The position numbers and the translations under genes are program-made. Below are positions 17,653 to 25,611 of a DNA stretch of 36,748 nt, piece after piece (positions within the stretch are counted from its first letter, which is position 1; each line of letters opens with the position of its first letter). Source of the DNA: Alphaproteobacteria bacterium (GTDB lineage: Bacteria; Pseudomonadota; Alphaproteobacteria; UBA11222); contig SHWM01000019.1 in the NCBI GenBank assembly GCA_009693835.1, forward strand, positions 1 to 36,748, given 5' to 3'. Below the pieces are notes generated by a model, which ran no database searches, was not told the DNA's origin, and saw only the letters and a list, made by a program, of their open reading frames with translations.

Positions 17653-18543
17653 TTACACCACCAGTTTCCATCTGTCGCCCTTGCGGCGCACCCTGCCCGC
17701 ATTGGCGCCTGAGAAATGCGCGGCAAGCATATAGGTATCCGTATCACATAGCCGGTCCACAATCTTGCGCCGCGTCGCAGCGGATTGCACCTTGTCCGTA
17801 CAAAACTGGCTTGACCATTCAGGATAGGCCACCTGCAGCGGATGGTGAAAACTGTCCCCGGTAAAAAGCGCGCTCTTGCCGCCACCCTTCAGATTAATGC
17901 AGATATGGCCCGGCGTATGCCCGGGGCTGGGCTCAAGCCATATCGAATCATCAATGGCAAAATCGGTTTTTACCAGATCCGCCCTGCCTGCCTCAACCAC
18001 CGGCAAGACACTATCGGCAAAGCAGCCGTCAAGGCCCGCAAATTCCTGCTCCTGCATCCAGTGATCATATTCCGTCCTGGCGAAAATGTATCGCGCGTTG
18101 GGAAAGGTCGGCACCCAGCGGCCATTTTCCAGCCGCGTGTTCCAGCCGACATGATCCACATGCAGATGGGTGCACATGACATAGTCAACCTTTTCCGGCA
18201 CCACCCCCATCGCGGCAAGATCGGACAGCCAGGCCGTCTGCTTCATATGCCAGGCCGGTGAAAAGCTGCGCGTTTTGTCATTGCCGACGCAGGTATCCAC
18301 CAGAATAGTGTGCCGCGCGGTGCGGATAACATAGGCGAACACGCCCGCCTGAAGGCGGCCGCCCTGGGATTTCGGCAGAATATAATGCGGCTCCATCCAG
18401 TCGCGCTCCGCGTCGATCCTTTCTGGCGTGGACATTGGGAAAAATTTTGCCGGCGGGAAAAAATCGCCTTCGCTCTCCACGCAGCGGTCCACATTGATTT
18501 CTCCAAATTGCAGGGCCGTGTATGGTTTAACTTGCATGTTCAT
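17653..18543 (-). CDS. MBL-fold metallohydrolase, paralog A
   Basis: A 296-residue cytosolic zinc hydrolase. The 'CTHLHVDHVGWNT' HxHxDH motif, the His of 'SPGHTPGHICI', 'TGDSFHHP' and the final His in 'LAAHF' make a complete two-metal site. It shares long blocks ('NGRWVPTFPNARYIF', 'FAIDDSIWLEPSPGHTPGH', 'QVAYPEW') with the products of 21592-22473 and 22498-23373, so all three are paralogs. The layout resembles lactonase/arylsulfatase-like MBL enzymes, and the reaction is not established. It is the first gene of the operon with iorA and iorB, so it may hydrolyse the substrate or product of the Mo-hydroxylase. Confidence 0.88.
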   Translation of the reverse strand: MNMQVKPYTALQFGEINVDRCVESEGDFFPPAKFFPMSTPERIDAERDWMEPHYILPKSQGGRLQAGVFAYVIRTARHTILVDTCVGNDKTRSFSPAWHMKQTAWLSDLAAMGVVPEKVDYVMCTHLHVDHVGWNTRLENGRWVPTFPNARYIFARTEYDHWMQEQEFAGLDGCFADSVLPVVEAGRADLVKTDFAIDDSIWLEPSPGHTPGHICINLKGGGKSALFTGDSFHHPLQVAYPEWSSQFCTDKVQSAATRRKIVDRLCDTDTYMLAAHFSGANAGRVRRKGDRWKLVV

Positions 18544-18620
18544 TCTCCATATCGTCTTGTGTTACCGTAGCACAGTCTGCCGCGAATGGATCAATTTGGC
18601 AATTCAGCCGGGGGGCGCAG

Positions 18621-19490
18621 ATGACGCCATTGGAAATCGGGACACAAATCGTCCTGCCTATTGTCCTGATCATGGTGATGTTCGGCCTGGGGCTTTCGCT
18701 GACGGGCGCGGACTTTACCCGCGTTCTGCGCACGCCGCGGCCCGCCATTGTGGGCATATTGGGCCATGCCTTTTTGCTGCCGCTGTCCGCCTTCAGTATC
18801 CTGACGGTATTTCATTTTCCGCCGATGATCGCGGGCGGGCTGGTGATATTATCGGCCTGTCCGGGCGGGGTGACATCAAATGCCGTGGTGTATGCCGGGC
18901 GCGGCGATGTGGCGCTGGCGGTTTCACTGACCGCCATCAGCAGCATTGTGACCGTCTTCACCATTCCCCTGGTCGTTGGGTTCGGACTGACGCATTTTGC
19001 CGGCATGGACGCCTCCGTTCAGCTTGGTTTTCTGGACACGGTCTCGCGCCTTGGCCGCTATATCCTGCTGCCGCTTTTCACCGGCATGGCGATCAAACGT
19101 TTTCTGCCGGATTTCGCGCTGCGTGTCGAAGGCTATTTCCGGATTCTGGCGATGATCGTGTTTGGCTTCATCCTCATCGCCAGCGTGATGATTGGTTCTG
19201 GACTGGAAATTATCGATCTGCAACTGGCCTTTACCGCCGTCATGCTGTTGCTGATTACCGCCAGCAGTGCGGGGTACTTTGCATGCCGTCTGGCGCGGCT
19301 GGACACCATGCGCACCATGACCGTGGTGATCGAGACCGGGGTTCAGAATGTGACCACGGCCTATCTGATCGCCGGCACCCTTCTGAAGCAGCCGGGCCTG
19401 CTGCTGACGCCCGCCATCTACGGGACCATGATGTTCGTTACCGCGGGGGTGGTCGTCTGGCTGGCCCGGAGGCGGGCCGCAACCGCGTGA
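18621..19490 (+). CDS. bile acid:sodium symporter (SBF/BASS) family transporter
   Basis: A 289-residue integral membrane protein with eight to ten hydrophobic helices. Family signatures are 'MFGLGLSLTGADFTRVLRTPRPAIVGILGHAFLLPL' near the start, 'LVILSACPGGVTSNAVVYAGRGDVALAVSLTAISS' (the Na+-binding crossover region) and 'VVIETGVQNVTTAYLIAGT' (second crossover). Members move bile acids, pantoate, pyruvate or other organic anions with Na+. It is divergent from the MBL/iorAB operon across 77 bases, so a shared regulatory region is likely, and it could bring in the pathway substrate. The ATG follows a GGGGGCGC ribosome site. Confidence 0.88.
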   Translation: MTPLEIGTQIVLPIVLIMVMFGLGLSLTGADFTRVLRTPRPAIVGILGHAFLLPLSAFSILTVFHFPPMIAGGLVILSACPGGVTSNAVVYAGRGDVALAVSLTAISSIVTVFTIPLVVGFGLTHFAGMDASVQLGFLDTVSRLGRYILLPLFTGMAIKRFLPDFALRVEGYFRILAMIVFGFILIASVMIGSGLEIIDLQLAFTAVMLLLITASSAGYFACRLARLDTMRTMTVVIETGVQNVTTAYLIAGTLLKQPGLLLTPAIYGTMMFVTAGVVVWLARRRAATA

Positions 19491-19605
19491 ATAAATCCCC
19501 CGGCGCCAGGAAATCACACAACGGCCGGCTTGACCGGAAAGCGGTTGTTCGACACACTTGGCGGGAAAGCGCCCTATCGCGCCCCGGAATGTAAGGAGGC
19601 CCCGA

Positions 19606-20463
19606 ATGACCCGATCGCTCGACATTGAACCTGTTGACGCCACATTTGGCGCCGTAGTGAAGGGCGTGCGGCTGACCGAGCTGGATGACGCCACCTGGCG
19701 GGACCTGCATGCCGCCTGGATCGAATATGCGCTGCTTATCTTTCCAGATCAATTTCTTGGCCGCGAGGACCAGATCGCCTTCGCCAAACGGTTTGGAGAC
19801 ATGGAATTTGATATGGCGGAGCTCAGCAATATCAAACGCAGCGGGAAATTGCGCCGCGAGGAAGACAATGATGACGTGCTGAAGGTGCTGAAGGGCAATA
19901 TGGGCTGGCACGCCGACAGCACCTATATGCCCCTGCAGGCCAAGGGCGCCGTGTTCAGCGCGGAAGTGGTGCCCAGCCTCGGCGGCCACACCGGGTGGGC
20001 GGATATGCGCGCCGCCTACGACGCGCTAGACGACCCGATGCGCGAGCGGGTGAACAATCTCACCGCGCATCACTCGCTGCATTACAGCCAGGCCAAAGCC
20101 GGGCTGTCGCCCAGCAGCGACAAGGAATATAATGGATACGGGTTTCATGATGGCCCGGTGCCGCTGCGCCCGCTGGTCAAGACGCATCCCGAAACCGGAC
20201 GCAAATCCCTGCTGATTGGCCGTCACGCCCATAATATTCCAGGCATGGAGCCAGAAGAATCTGAGCAGTTCCTGCAGGACCTCGTTGATTTTGCGTGCCA
20301 GCCGCCGCGCACCTATCATCATGACTGGAGGGCGGGAGATGCGGTGATATGGGATAACCGCTGCCTGCTGCACCGTGCCACGCCCTGGGATATGACGCAG
20401 CCCCGTGTGATGTGGCACAGCCGGATCAAGGGCGACCCGGTCAGTGAGGCGGCGCTGGGCTGA
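19606..20463 (+). CDS. TauD/TfdA-family Fe(II)/2-oxoglutarate dioxygenase
   Basis: A 285-residue non-haem iron oxygenase. The facial triad is the HxD of 'GWHADSTYMPLQAK' and the distal His of 'CLLHRATPWD'. The 2-oxoglutarate carboxylate is held by the Arg in 'RVMWHSRIKG'. The N-terminal 'FGAVVKGVRLTELDDATWRDL' is typical of TfdA-type members, which cleave aryloxy-acid ethers, alkyl sulfates or taurine by hydroxylation. The exact substrate is not predictable. The start is ATG 19606, with a perfect AAGGAGG (19593-19599). It follows the transporter gene in the same direction at 115 bases, so uptake followed by oxidation is a reasonable inference. Confidence 0.92.
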   Translation: MTRSLDIEPVDATFGAVVKGVRLTELDDATWRDLHAAWIEYALLIFPDQFLGREDQIAFAKRFGDMEFDMAELSNIKRSGKLRREEDNDDVLKVLKGNMGWHADSTYMPLQAKGAVFSAEVVPSLGGHTGWADMRAAYDALDDPMRERVNNLTAHHSLHYSQAKAGLSPSSDKEYNGYGFHDGPVPLRPLVKTHPETGRKSLLIGRHAHNIPGMEPEESEQFLQDLVDFACQPPRTYHHDWRAGDAVIWDNRCLLHRATPWDMTQPRVMWHSRIKGDPVSEAALG

Positions 20464-20652
20464 TCTCATTAACAAGCGCAGAAGAAATTATGGCCGCCTG
20501 ATAAAGCCGTGCTGCGCGTGCGTGCAGCTCTTGATCTGCACCGGTTTCTATCCGCCCGCTAACGGTCTGTGTGATGAGCCGATGCGCCCAATCATGTAAT
20601 TTTTTGCATGATGGGAACAGCAGCGTCGGCGTAGATGCTGCCGTCCCATGTG
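20441..20652 (-). other. intergenic stretch with hairpin and a start-less coding-like frame
   Basis: Between the TfdA-like gene and the convergent sulfotransferase lies a 189-base spacer. A stem-loop pairs ATGGGA (20611-20616) with TCCCAT (20644-20649), extended by CAGCA/TGCTG (20618-20622 / 20636-20640). It could be a transcript-end structure, but no T tract follows on either strand. One minus-strand frame, ending at 20441, reads as protein-like ('LHDWAHRLITQTVSG', 'ELHARAARLYQAAIISSALV') but has no start codon after the preceding stop. It may be a gene remnant. Confidence 0.3.
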
Positions 20653-21588
20653 TCAGGCGTGATGGTTACCCCATCCCTGTTCCAGCCACCGGGCAAGTTC
20701 CGGCTCCAGCCGCGTAGTCATGGCCTCACGATACAGCGCCAGTTCCCCGTCCCCCAGCACATCGCGCCATTGCCCGGTTTTACCGCTGTTAAAGAAACTG
20801 GACTTGGCCTGCCACTCATCACCAGCGCCAATTGTCGGGGCCAGTGTTTCGGCGTTGCTTTTCATTTCGGCAAAGCCCGCCGCCGCCAGTTGCGGCCAGA
20901 TGGCCTCGTTTACCGGAATACCCAGTGCCGCGGAAATGCGGCGCATCTGGCCATCCAGATCGGCCTTCATATCGTTGTAATGAAACAGGTGGATATTCGG
21001 TAAATCCCGGAATTGCCAGAACGTGTCCGCATGGTGCAGCACATTAAACTCCGTGGGCGCGCCATCCTCTGGAATGCCGCTGGTGGTGATCCACTCGCGA
21101 AACAGCTCTCGCACATCTGGCGGCGGCGGCGGCTGAACGGGGACATTGCGCTGCTGTGCGCTATTAATCAGTTTGGCTATCGCCTCTGGTCGCATATTCT
21201 TGCGATGGTTTCCCATGGAAACGAACGCGTCACGCGGATCGCGCGCCACGAACAGATAGGTGACATTTTCGAAATAGGGAATGCCATCCAGTGGCGTATG
21301 GGTCTTGATAAAACGCCAGTGGCTCTGCGCCTCATAGGTGGTCAGGACCTCCTCGACCGGTTTTATAGCCACGTCCAGCCATGGGGTGTAATCGCTAAGC
21401 TTGCGCTCAAATTTTGTTTTTTAAAAGATCAGCAAGGCACAGATCATCTGTATGCAGGTGGTGCCGCATTTCGGCGGCGTCGAGATAATGACGTCGCCAT
21501 CGCGCGGCTTGAATCCGTCCCAGCGGCTGCTGTCGGTGGTCATATTTGTATAGATATATTTGCGTTCAGGGCGGCTACGACTTGTCAC
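20653..21588 (-). pseudogene. sulfotransferase interrupted by an in-frame TAA
   Basis: A sulfotransferase of the Sulfotransfer_1 type would span 312 codons from GTG 21588, with AAAGG eight bases upstream, to 20653. Codon 56 is TAA (21421-21423), in the same frame before and after, so this is a nonsense change, not a frameshift. Upstream the frame reads 'RPERKYIYTNMTTDSSRWDG' and the PAPS loop 'ISTPPKCGTTC'. Directly after the stop it continues 'KTKFERKLSDYTPWLDVAIK', exactly what the family expects, and the stop sits where 'LIFQ' is usual (CAA to TAA). The remaining 239 codons keep 'VARDPRDAFVSMGNH' and the C-terminal 'FFNSGKTGQWRDV'. The PAPS loop ends in Cys where Trp is usual, a second sign of decay. 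Sequencing error or read-through cannot be excluded. It is the last gene of the aminotransferase/MBL operon. Confidence 0.85.
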
Positions 21589-21591
21589 GTA

Positions 21592-22473
21592 TTATACCTT
21601 TAGTTTCCACCGGTCTTTATTGCGTATCACACGGGCGGCGGTGGGGTCCATGAAATGCGCCGCCAGCATGGTGGTGTCGGTTTCACACAGCCGGTCGAGA
21701 ATCTTGCGGCGCGACACCGAGGAACCAGACAGGTCCGTATCGGCAAATATGCCCCATTCGGGATAGGCCACCTGGATCGGATGGTGGAACGCATCGCCCG
21801 TGAACAGGGCGCTGTCCTTGCCATGTTTGAGATTGATGCACACATGACCGGGCGAATGACCGGGGCTGGGCTCCAGCCAGATCGTGTCGTCGATGGCGAA
21901 GTCGCCCTTCACCAGATCGGCGCGGTCGGCCTCGATGATCGGCAGAATGCTGTCGGCGAAGGAATTATCCATCGCGAAATGATCCTGATGGTCCTTCCAG
22001 TAATCATATTCCGTCTTGTGAAAAATATAGCGCGCCTTCGGGAAGGTCGGCACCCAGCGGCCATTTTCAAGTTTGGTGTTCCAGCCCACATGATCAAAAT
22101 GCAGATGCGTGCACATCACATAATTGACGTCTTCGGGCCGGATTCCAAAGGCCGCGATCTTCGCAAGATAATCCGTATTCATCATATTCCATGCCGGGAT
22201 GGCGGCGCGGTGACGGTCATTGCCAACACAGGTGTCCACCAGAATATTGAAATGCGGCGTGCGGATCAGATAGGTGTGCAAGCTGCCGTCTAGCGACCCG
22301 GGCGCGCCCTGGCCCTTCGGCGCCAGAAAATGCGGCTCCAGCCAGTCGCGCTGGGTCTCGACGGCCTCCCACGAGCTGCCGGAAAATGCGTCGGGAACGT
22401 GGAAGATCGGCCCTGCCCATTCCTGAATCCGGTCTACTGTCACCTTACCGATATTAAGCGTTTTCATTGCCAT
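21592..22473 (-). CDS. MBL-fold metallohydrolase, paralog B
   Basis: A 293-residue cytosolic MBL hydrolase. It has the full metal site: 'CTHLHFDHVGWNT', 'SPGHSPGHVCI', 'TGDAFHHPIQVAYPEW' and 'LAAHFMDP'. It is closest to paralog C immediately upstream, sharing starts ('MKTLNIGKVTVD' versus 'MKTLKIGNTTVD') and ends ('RNKDRWKLKV' versus 'RNKDRWKLKI'), which indicates tandem duplication. The second ATG (22467) aligns with the start of paralog C and may be the true start. The disrupted sulfotransferase GTG lies 3 bases after its stop. The substrate is unknown. Confidence 0.88.
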   Translation of the reverse strand: MAMKTLNIGKVTVDRIQEWAGPIFHVPDAFSGSSWEAVETQRDWLEPHFLAPKGQGAPGSLDGSLHTYLIRTPHFNILVDTCVGNDRHRAAIPAWNMMNTDYLAKIAAFGIRPEDVNYVMCTHLHFDHVGWNTKLENGRWVPTFPKARYIFHKTEYDYWKDHQDHFAMDNSFADSILPIIEADRADLVKGDFAIDDTIWLEPSPGHSPGHVCINLKHGKDSALFTGDAFHHPIQVAYPEWGIFADTDLSGSSVSRRKILDRLCETDTTMLAAHFMDPTAARVIRNKDRWKLKV

Positions 22474-22497
22474 TTCCCGGCCCCCGTTCCGTTATTG

Positions 22498-23373
22498 TTA
22501 TATTTTCAGTTTCCAGCGGTCCTTGTTGCGCACGATGCGGCCGGCCGTCGGATCCATGAAATGCGCCGCAAGAATATAGGTGTCCGTATCGCAGATCTTG
22601 TCGATGATCTTGCGGCGCGCAGTAGCCGAACCAGCCAGATCGGAGCAGAATTGCGTGCTCCAGTCGGGATTGGCGATCTGGATCGGATGATGAAAACAAT
22701 CGCCGGTGAACAGCGCGCTGCCGCCGCCGCTGACCAGATTGATGCACACCGATCCAGGCGTATGGCCCGGTGCGGGTTCAAGCCAGATCGAATCATCGAT
22801 GGCGAAATCATTTTCCACCAGATCGGCGCGGCCCGCCTCCACCACCGGCAATACGCTGTCCTCGAACGACCCGTCCATCGCATGCCCGTTCATATTGGCG
22901 AACCAATGGTCATATTCCGTCTTGGCGAAAATATAACGCGCCTTGGGGAACGTGGGCACCCAGCGGCCATTTTCCAGTTTGGTGTTCCAGCCGACATGAT
23001 CCAGATGCAGATGGGTGCACATGACATAATCCACCTCTTCGGGTTTTACGCCAAGCGCCGCCATTTTTTCCATATAATCCGTATTCAGATTATTGAACGG
23101 CGGGATGGTTTTGCGCGTCTTGTGATTGCCGTTGCAGGTGTCGACCAGAATGGTGTGCCTGGGGGTGCGGATCACATAAGTATGGATGCTGGCGGCTAAA
23201 ACGCCAGGCTTGCTCTTGTCTTTTGGCGCAATAAAATGCGGCTCCATCCAGTCGCGTTCCGCCTCTACCGCGTCCCATGAGCGGCCCGGCCAGAAGGCCC
23301 CGACATCAAAAAGGTTGCCCGACCATTCCAGCACCGTGTCAACCGTGGTGTTGCCAATTTTCAGTGTTTTCAT
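22498..23373 (-). CDS. MBL-fold metallohydrolase, paralog C
   Basis: A 291-residue MBL hydrolase, tandem partner of paralog B with 24 bases between them. Zinc ligands are in 'CTHLHLDHVGWNT', 'APGHTPGSVCI', 'TGDCFHHPIQ' and 'LAAHFMDP'. Relative to A and B, the residue after 'HTPG' is Ser instead of His; the metal-binding His before it is kept. GGGAGAAAG precedes the ATG at good spacing. It is the second gene of the operon headed by the class III aminotransferase. One hypothesis is that the tandem enzymes act on related ester, lactone or amide intermediates. Confidence 0.88.
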   Translation of the reverse strand: MKTLKIGNTTVDTVLEWSGNLFDVGAFWPGRSWDAVEAERDWMEPHFIAPKDKSKPGVLAASIHTYVIRTPRHTILVDTCNGNHKTRKTIPPFNNLNTDYMEKMAALGVKPEEVDYVMCTHLHLDHVGWNTKLENGRWVPTFPKARYIFAKTEYDHWFANMNGHAMDGSFEDSVLPVVEAGRADLVENDFAIDDSIWLEPAPGHTPGSVCINLVSGGGSALFTGDCFHHPIQIANPDWSTQFCSDLAGSATARRKIIDKICDTDTYILAAHFMDPTAGRIVRNKDRWKLKI

Positions 23374-23410
23374 CTGTCTTTCTCCCTGCTGAGTTTTGTG
23401 GATTATGGTT

Positions 23411-24799
23411 TTATGCGGCGCGCAATCCCTCGCGCGCGATCTGGCCTTCGGTTTCGTTCAGCCCGCGTTCCAGCCGGTCGAACATCAGATCAATTTCTTC
23501 CCCGGTGATGATCAGCGGCGGGCACAAGGCCAGCGTATCGCCGATGGCGCGCACGATCAGCCCGTTGGCCTGCGCCCATTTCTGGCCCATCAGGCCAATG
23601 CCCTGCGCGGGCTTGAAGGCGCGCTTCGTGGCCTTGTCGGCCACCAGCTCCAGCGCGCCAATCAGGCCAACCCCCCTGGTTTCGCCCACCAGCGGGTGAT
23701 CGCCCAGTTTCTTCAGCCGCTTCTGGAACAGTGGCATGATCCCGCGCACCCGGTTCACAATATCCATGCGTTCATAGAGTTCGAGCGTCTTCAGCGCCAC
23801 CGCACAGCCCAGCGGATGCCCGGTATAGGTATAGCCATGCCCGAAATTGCCGTTGCGGCGGCTGCCCTCGGCAATCGCCTCATCCATGAATTCCGGCAGG
23901 ATGACCGCGCCGATCGGCACATAGGCGGACGACAGCGCCTTGGCCAGCGACATGCTGCTGGGCCGGATGCCAAAAGTTTCCGCGCCGAACATGTTGCCGG
24001 TGCGGGCAAAGCCGGTGATCACTTCATCATCGATGAACAGGATGTCGTATTTATCCAGCACAGCCTGGATTTTTTTGAAATAATCAGCGGGCGGCACCAG
24101 AACGCCGGCCGCCCCCATCAGCGGCTCGGCAATAAAGGCGGCTATCGTGTCCGGCCCTTCGCGCTGGATCATTTCATCCAGATTTCCGGCAAGGCGGGTG
24201 GTGAATTCACCCTCGGATTCGCCGTCCTTTGCGAAGCGGTAATAATGCGGGCAATCCGTATGCAGAACATTGGCCATCGGTAGGTCCCAGTCGGCATGCA
24301 AATGCGGCAGGCCGGTCAGGCTGGCGGTCGCAACCGTCACGCCATGATAGGCCTTGATGCGGCTGATGATCTTTTTCTTTTTCGGACGCCCCATGACATT
24401 GTTATAATACCAGACCAGCTTGAGTTGCGTGTCATTGGCCTCGGACCCGGAACCGCAGAACGATACCTTGCCGGCCTTGAACGGCATCATGGCCTTCAGC
24501 TTTTCGGCCAGCATTATGGCGCCTTCATGCCCCTTGCCGCCAAACACATGATAGAAAGGCAGCTTCTGTAATTGCGCCGTGGCTGCGCCGATCAGTTCCT
24601 GTTCGTTAAAACCCAGCGAAGTGCACCACAGGCCCGCCATGCCTTCGATATAGCCATTGCCTTCATGATCGAACACGTAAATCCCTTCGCCCCGGTCGAC
24701 GAGGAATGGCCCGGTCTGCGGAAAACCCGCCATATTGGTATAGGGGTGCAACACACTGGCCACATCACGGGCTTCGAGAGAATTTGGTAATACGGGCAT
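23411..24799 (-). CDS. class III (omega) aminotransferase, PLP-dependent
   Basis: A 462-residue fold-type I aminotransferase of the omega-amino acid:pyruvate/diamine class. PLP-contact motifs are 'FCGSGSEANDTQLKL' (phosphate cup), 'AYHGVTVATASLTG', 'FIDDEVITGFARTG' (Asp258 to the pyridine nitrogen) and the Schiff-base Lys287 in 'SLAKALSSAYVPIGA'. 'GYTYTGHPLGCAVALKTLELYE' completes the pattern. It transfers an amino group from an amine or beta/omega-amino acid, usually to pyruvate. It heads a minus-strand operon with MBL paralogs C and B and the broken sulfotransferase. Spacing to the next gene is 37 bases. No strong ribosome site is visible. Confidence 0.93.
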   Translation of the reverse strand: MPVLPNSLEARDVASVLHPYTNMAGFPQTGPFLVDRGEGIYVFDHEGNGYIEGMAGLWCTSLGFNEQELIGAATAQLQKLPFYHVFGGKGHEGAIMLAEKLKAMMPFKAGKVSFCGSGSEANDTQLKLVWYYNNVMGRPKKKKIISRIKAYHGVTVATASLTGLPHLHADWDLPMANVLHTDCPHYYRFAKDGESEGEFTTRLAGNLDEMIQREGPDTIAAFIAEPLMGAAGVLVPPADYFKKIQAVLDKYDILFIDDEVITGFARTGNMFGAETFGIRPSSMSLAKALSSAYVPIGAVILPEFMDEAIAEGSRRNGNFGHGYTYTGHPLGCAVALKTLELYERMDIVNRVRGIMPLFQKRLKKLGDHPLVGETRGVGLIGALELVADKATKRAFKPAQGIGLMGQKWAQANGLIVRAIGDTLALCPPLIITGEEIDLMFDRLERGLNETEGQIAREGLRAA

Positions 24800-24821
24800 T
24801 TCGGTTAATCCTGTGTTTCAG

Positions 24822-25007
24822 TTATGCCAATGGCAAGGCAGACTGCCATGGGAAAAAAACGCGCAAATGCAGCCCTTCCGTTTCATTGCCGCGAACAATT
24901 TCGATCTTGACTGCACCGTCGCGCCAATAGCTTGAAATCAAACTAGACAGCTGATCTGGAGGTACCTGCTCTATCTCTTCGACCTGAAGCTTCTCTTTGG
25001 TTTTCAT
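24822..25007 (-). CDS. small hypothetical protein coupled to the membrane protein upstream
   Basis: A 61-residue acidic protein of no recognised family. It has a charged N-terminus ('MKTKEKLQVEEIEQVPPDQL'), a central 'SYWRDGAVKIEIVRG' strand-like part and an apolar end. Its ATG overlaps the TGA of the preceding gene (ATGA), so it is translated by coupling and is likely real despite its size. There is no signal peptide or membrane helix. Confidence 0.6.
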   Translation of the reverse strand: MKTKEKLQVEEIEQVPPDQLSSLISSYWRDGAVKIEIVRGNETEGLHLRVFFPWQSALPLA

Positions 25008-25564
25008 CCGCCATCCTCCGGAATATTTAAATCCTTAATCATTTTCATGAGCTTTTCGTCAGGTTCTATGAGTGCAAATGTAGTTGGGGACATCTGAATG
25101 CCTTGCCGATGGAGCCAGCCAATAGCTAGCGGGTGATTATTCCTTTCAGCCTGCTTAATCCATTCCGTAATTCTTCTTGTAGTCGGCCGGACAGGTCTAA
25201 TTTCGACTTCAGGCGTAGTGGAAACAGAAATGGCGACGTCGTGGACACGTTTTGTTTCGTCATCAGGTTTAACTTTGACGATAGGGTCGCCACTAGCCTT
25301 CCCATGCGCCCGCAAATAATTCTCCTCATCCTTAAAATCCCCTGGAGCATACAGCTTTTCGGAGTGCCGTGTAACCAACAGATAGAATGCCACCAAAACG
25401 ATTAAGGGAAATGCAGCCAAAAATATTACAAGAATGAAACGCTCATCAGGTGAGAGTGCCTCACTGGTTGTCACCAGGCCCGCCATCGCATAGATCATTA
25501 CGATGAACAACGCGATGATCCCCAGCGGATTGCGCATAAAATTTGGGGATATATTATTAAACAT
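25004..25564 (-). CDS. hypothetical membrane protein with two N-terminal helices
   Basis: A 186-residue protein with two membrane helices ('NPLGIIALFIVMIYAMAGLVTT' and 'RFILVIFLAAFPLIVLVAFYLLV'), then 'YAPGDFKDEENYLR' and a cytoplasmic tail of about 120 residues. I recall similar two-helix proteins with a 'KLYAPxDFxDEEN' motif as widespread but uncharacterised; I cannot give a function. AGGG lies four bases before the ATG, and a second Met ('MRNPLG', residue 10) is an alternative start. It overlaps the next gene by 4 bases. Base composition is lower in GC than the flanking genes, which hints at acquisition by transfer. Confidence 0.75.
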   Translation of the reverse strand: MFNNISPNFMRNPLGIIALFIVMIYAMAGLVTTSEALSPDERFILVIFLAAFPLIVLVAFYLLVTRHSEKLYAPGDFKDEENYLRAHGKASGDPIVKVKPDDETKRVHDVAISVSTTPEVEIRPVRPTTRRITEWIKQAERNNHPLAIGWLHRQGIQMSPTTFALIEPDEKLMKMIKDLNIPEDGG

Positions 25565-25611
25565 AGACCCTGCCCGTTGACATTACATTCCAGAATAACC
25601 GGTCTTGCGGC

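Noticed and set aside
18428..19594. Long plus frame of 388 residues
   Set aside because: It is an out-of-frame shadow of the SBF transporter: composition is Cys/Arg/His-rich without any domain, and it starts inside the divergent MBL gene.
20611..20649. Hairpin after the sulfotransferase as an intrinsic terminator
   Set aside because: The stem is good but no U-run follows in either direction, so it is listed only as a stem-loop.
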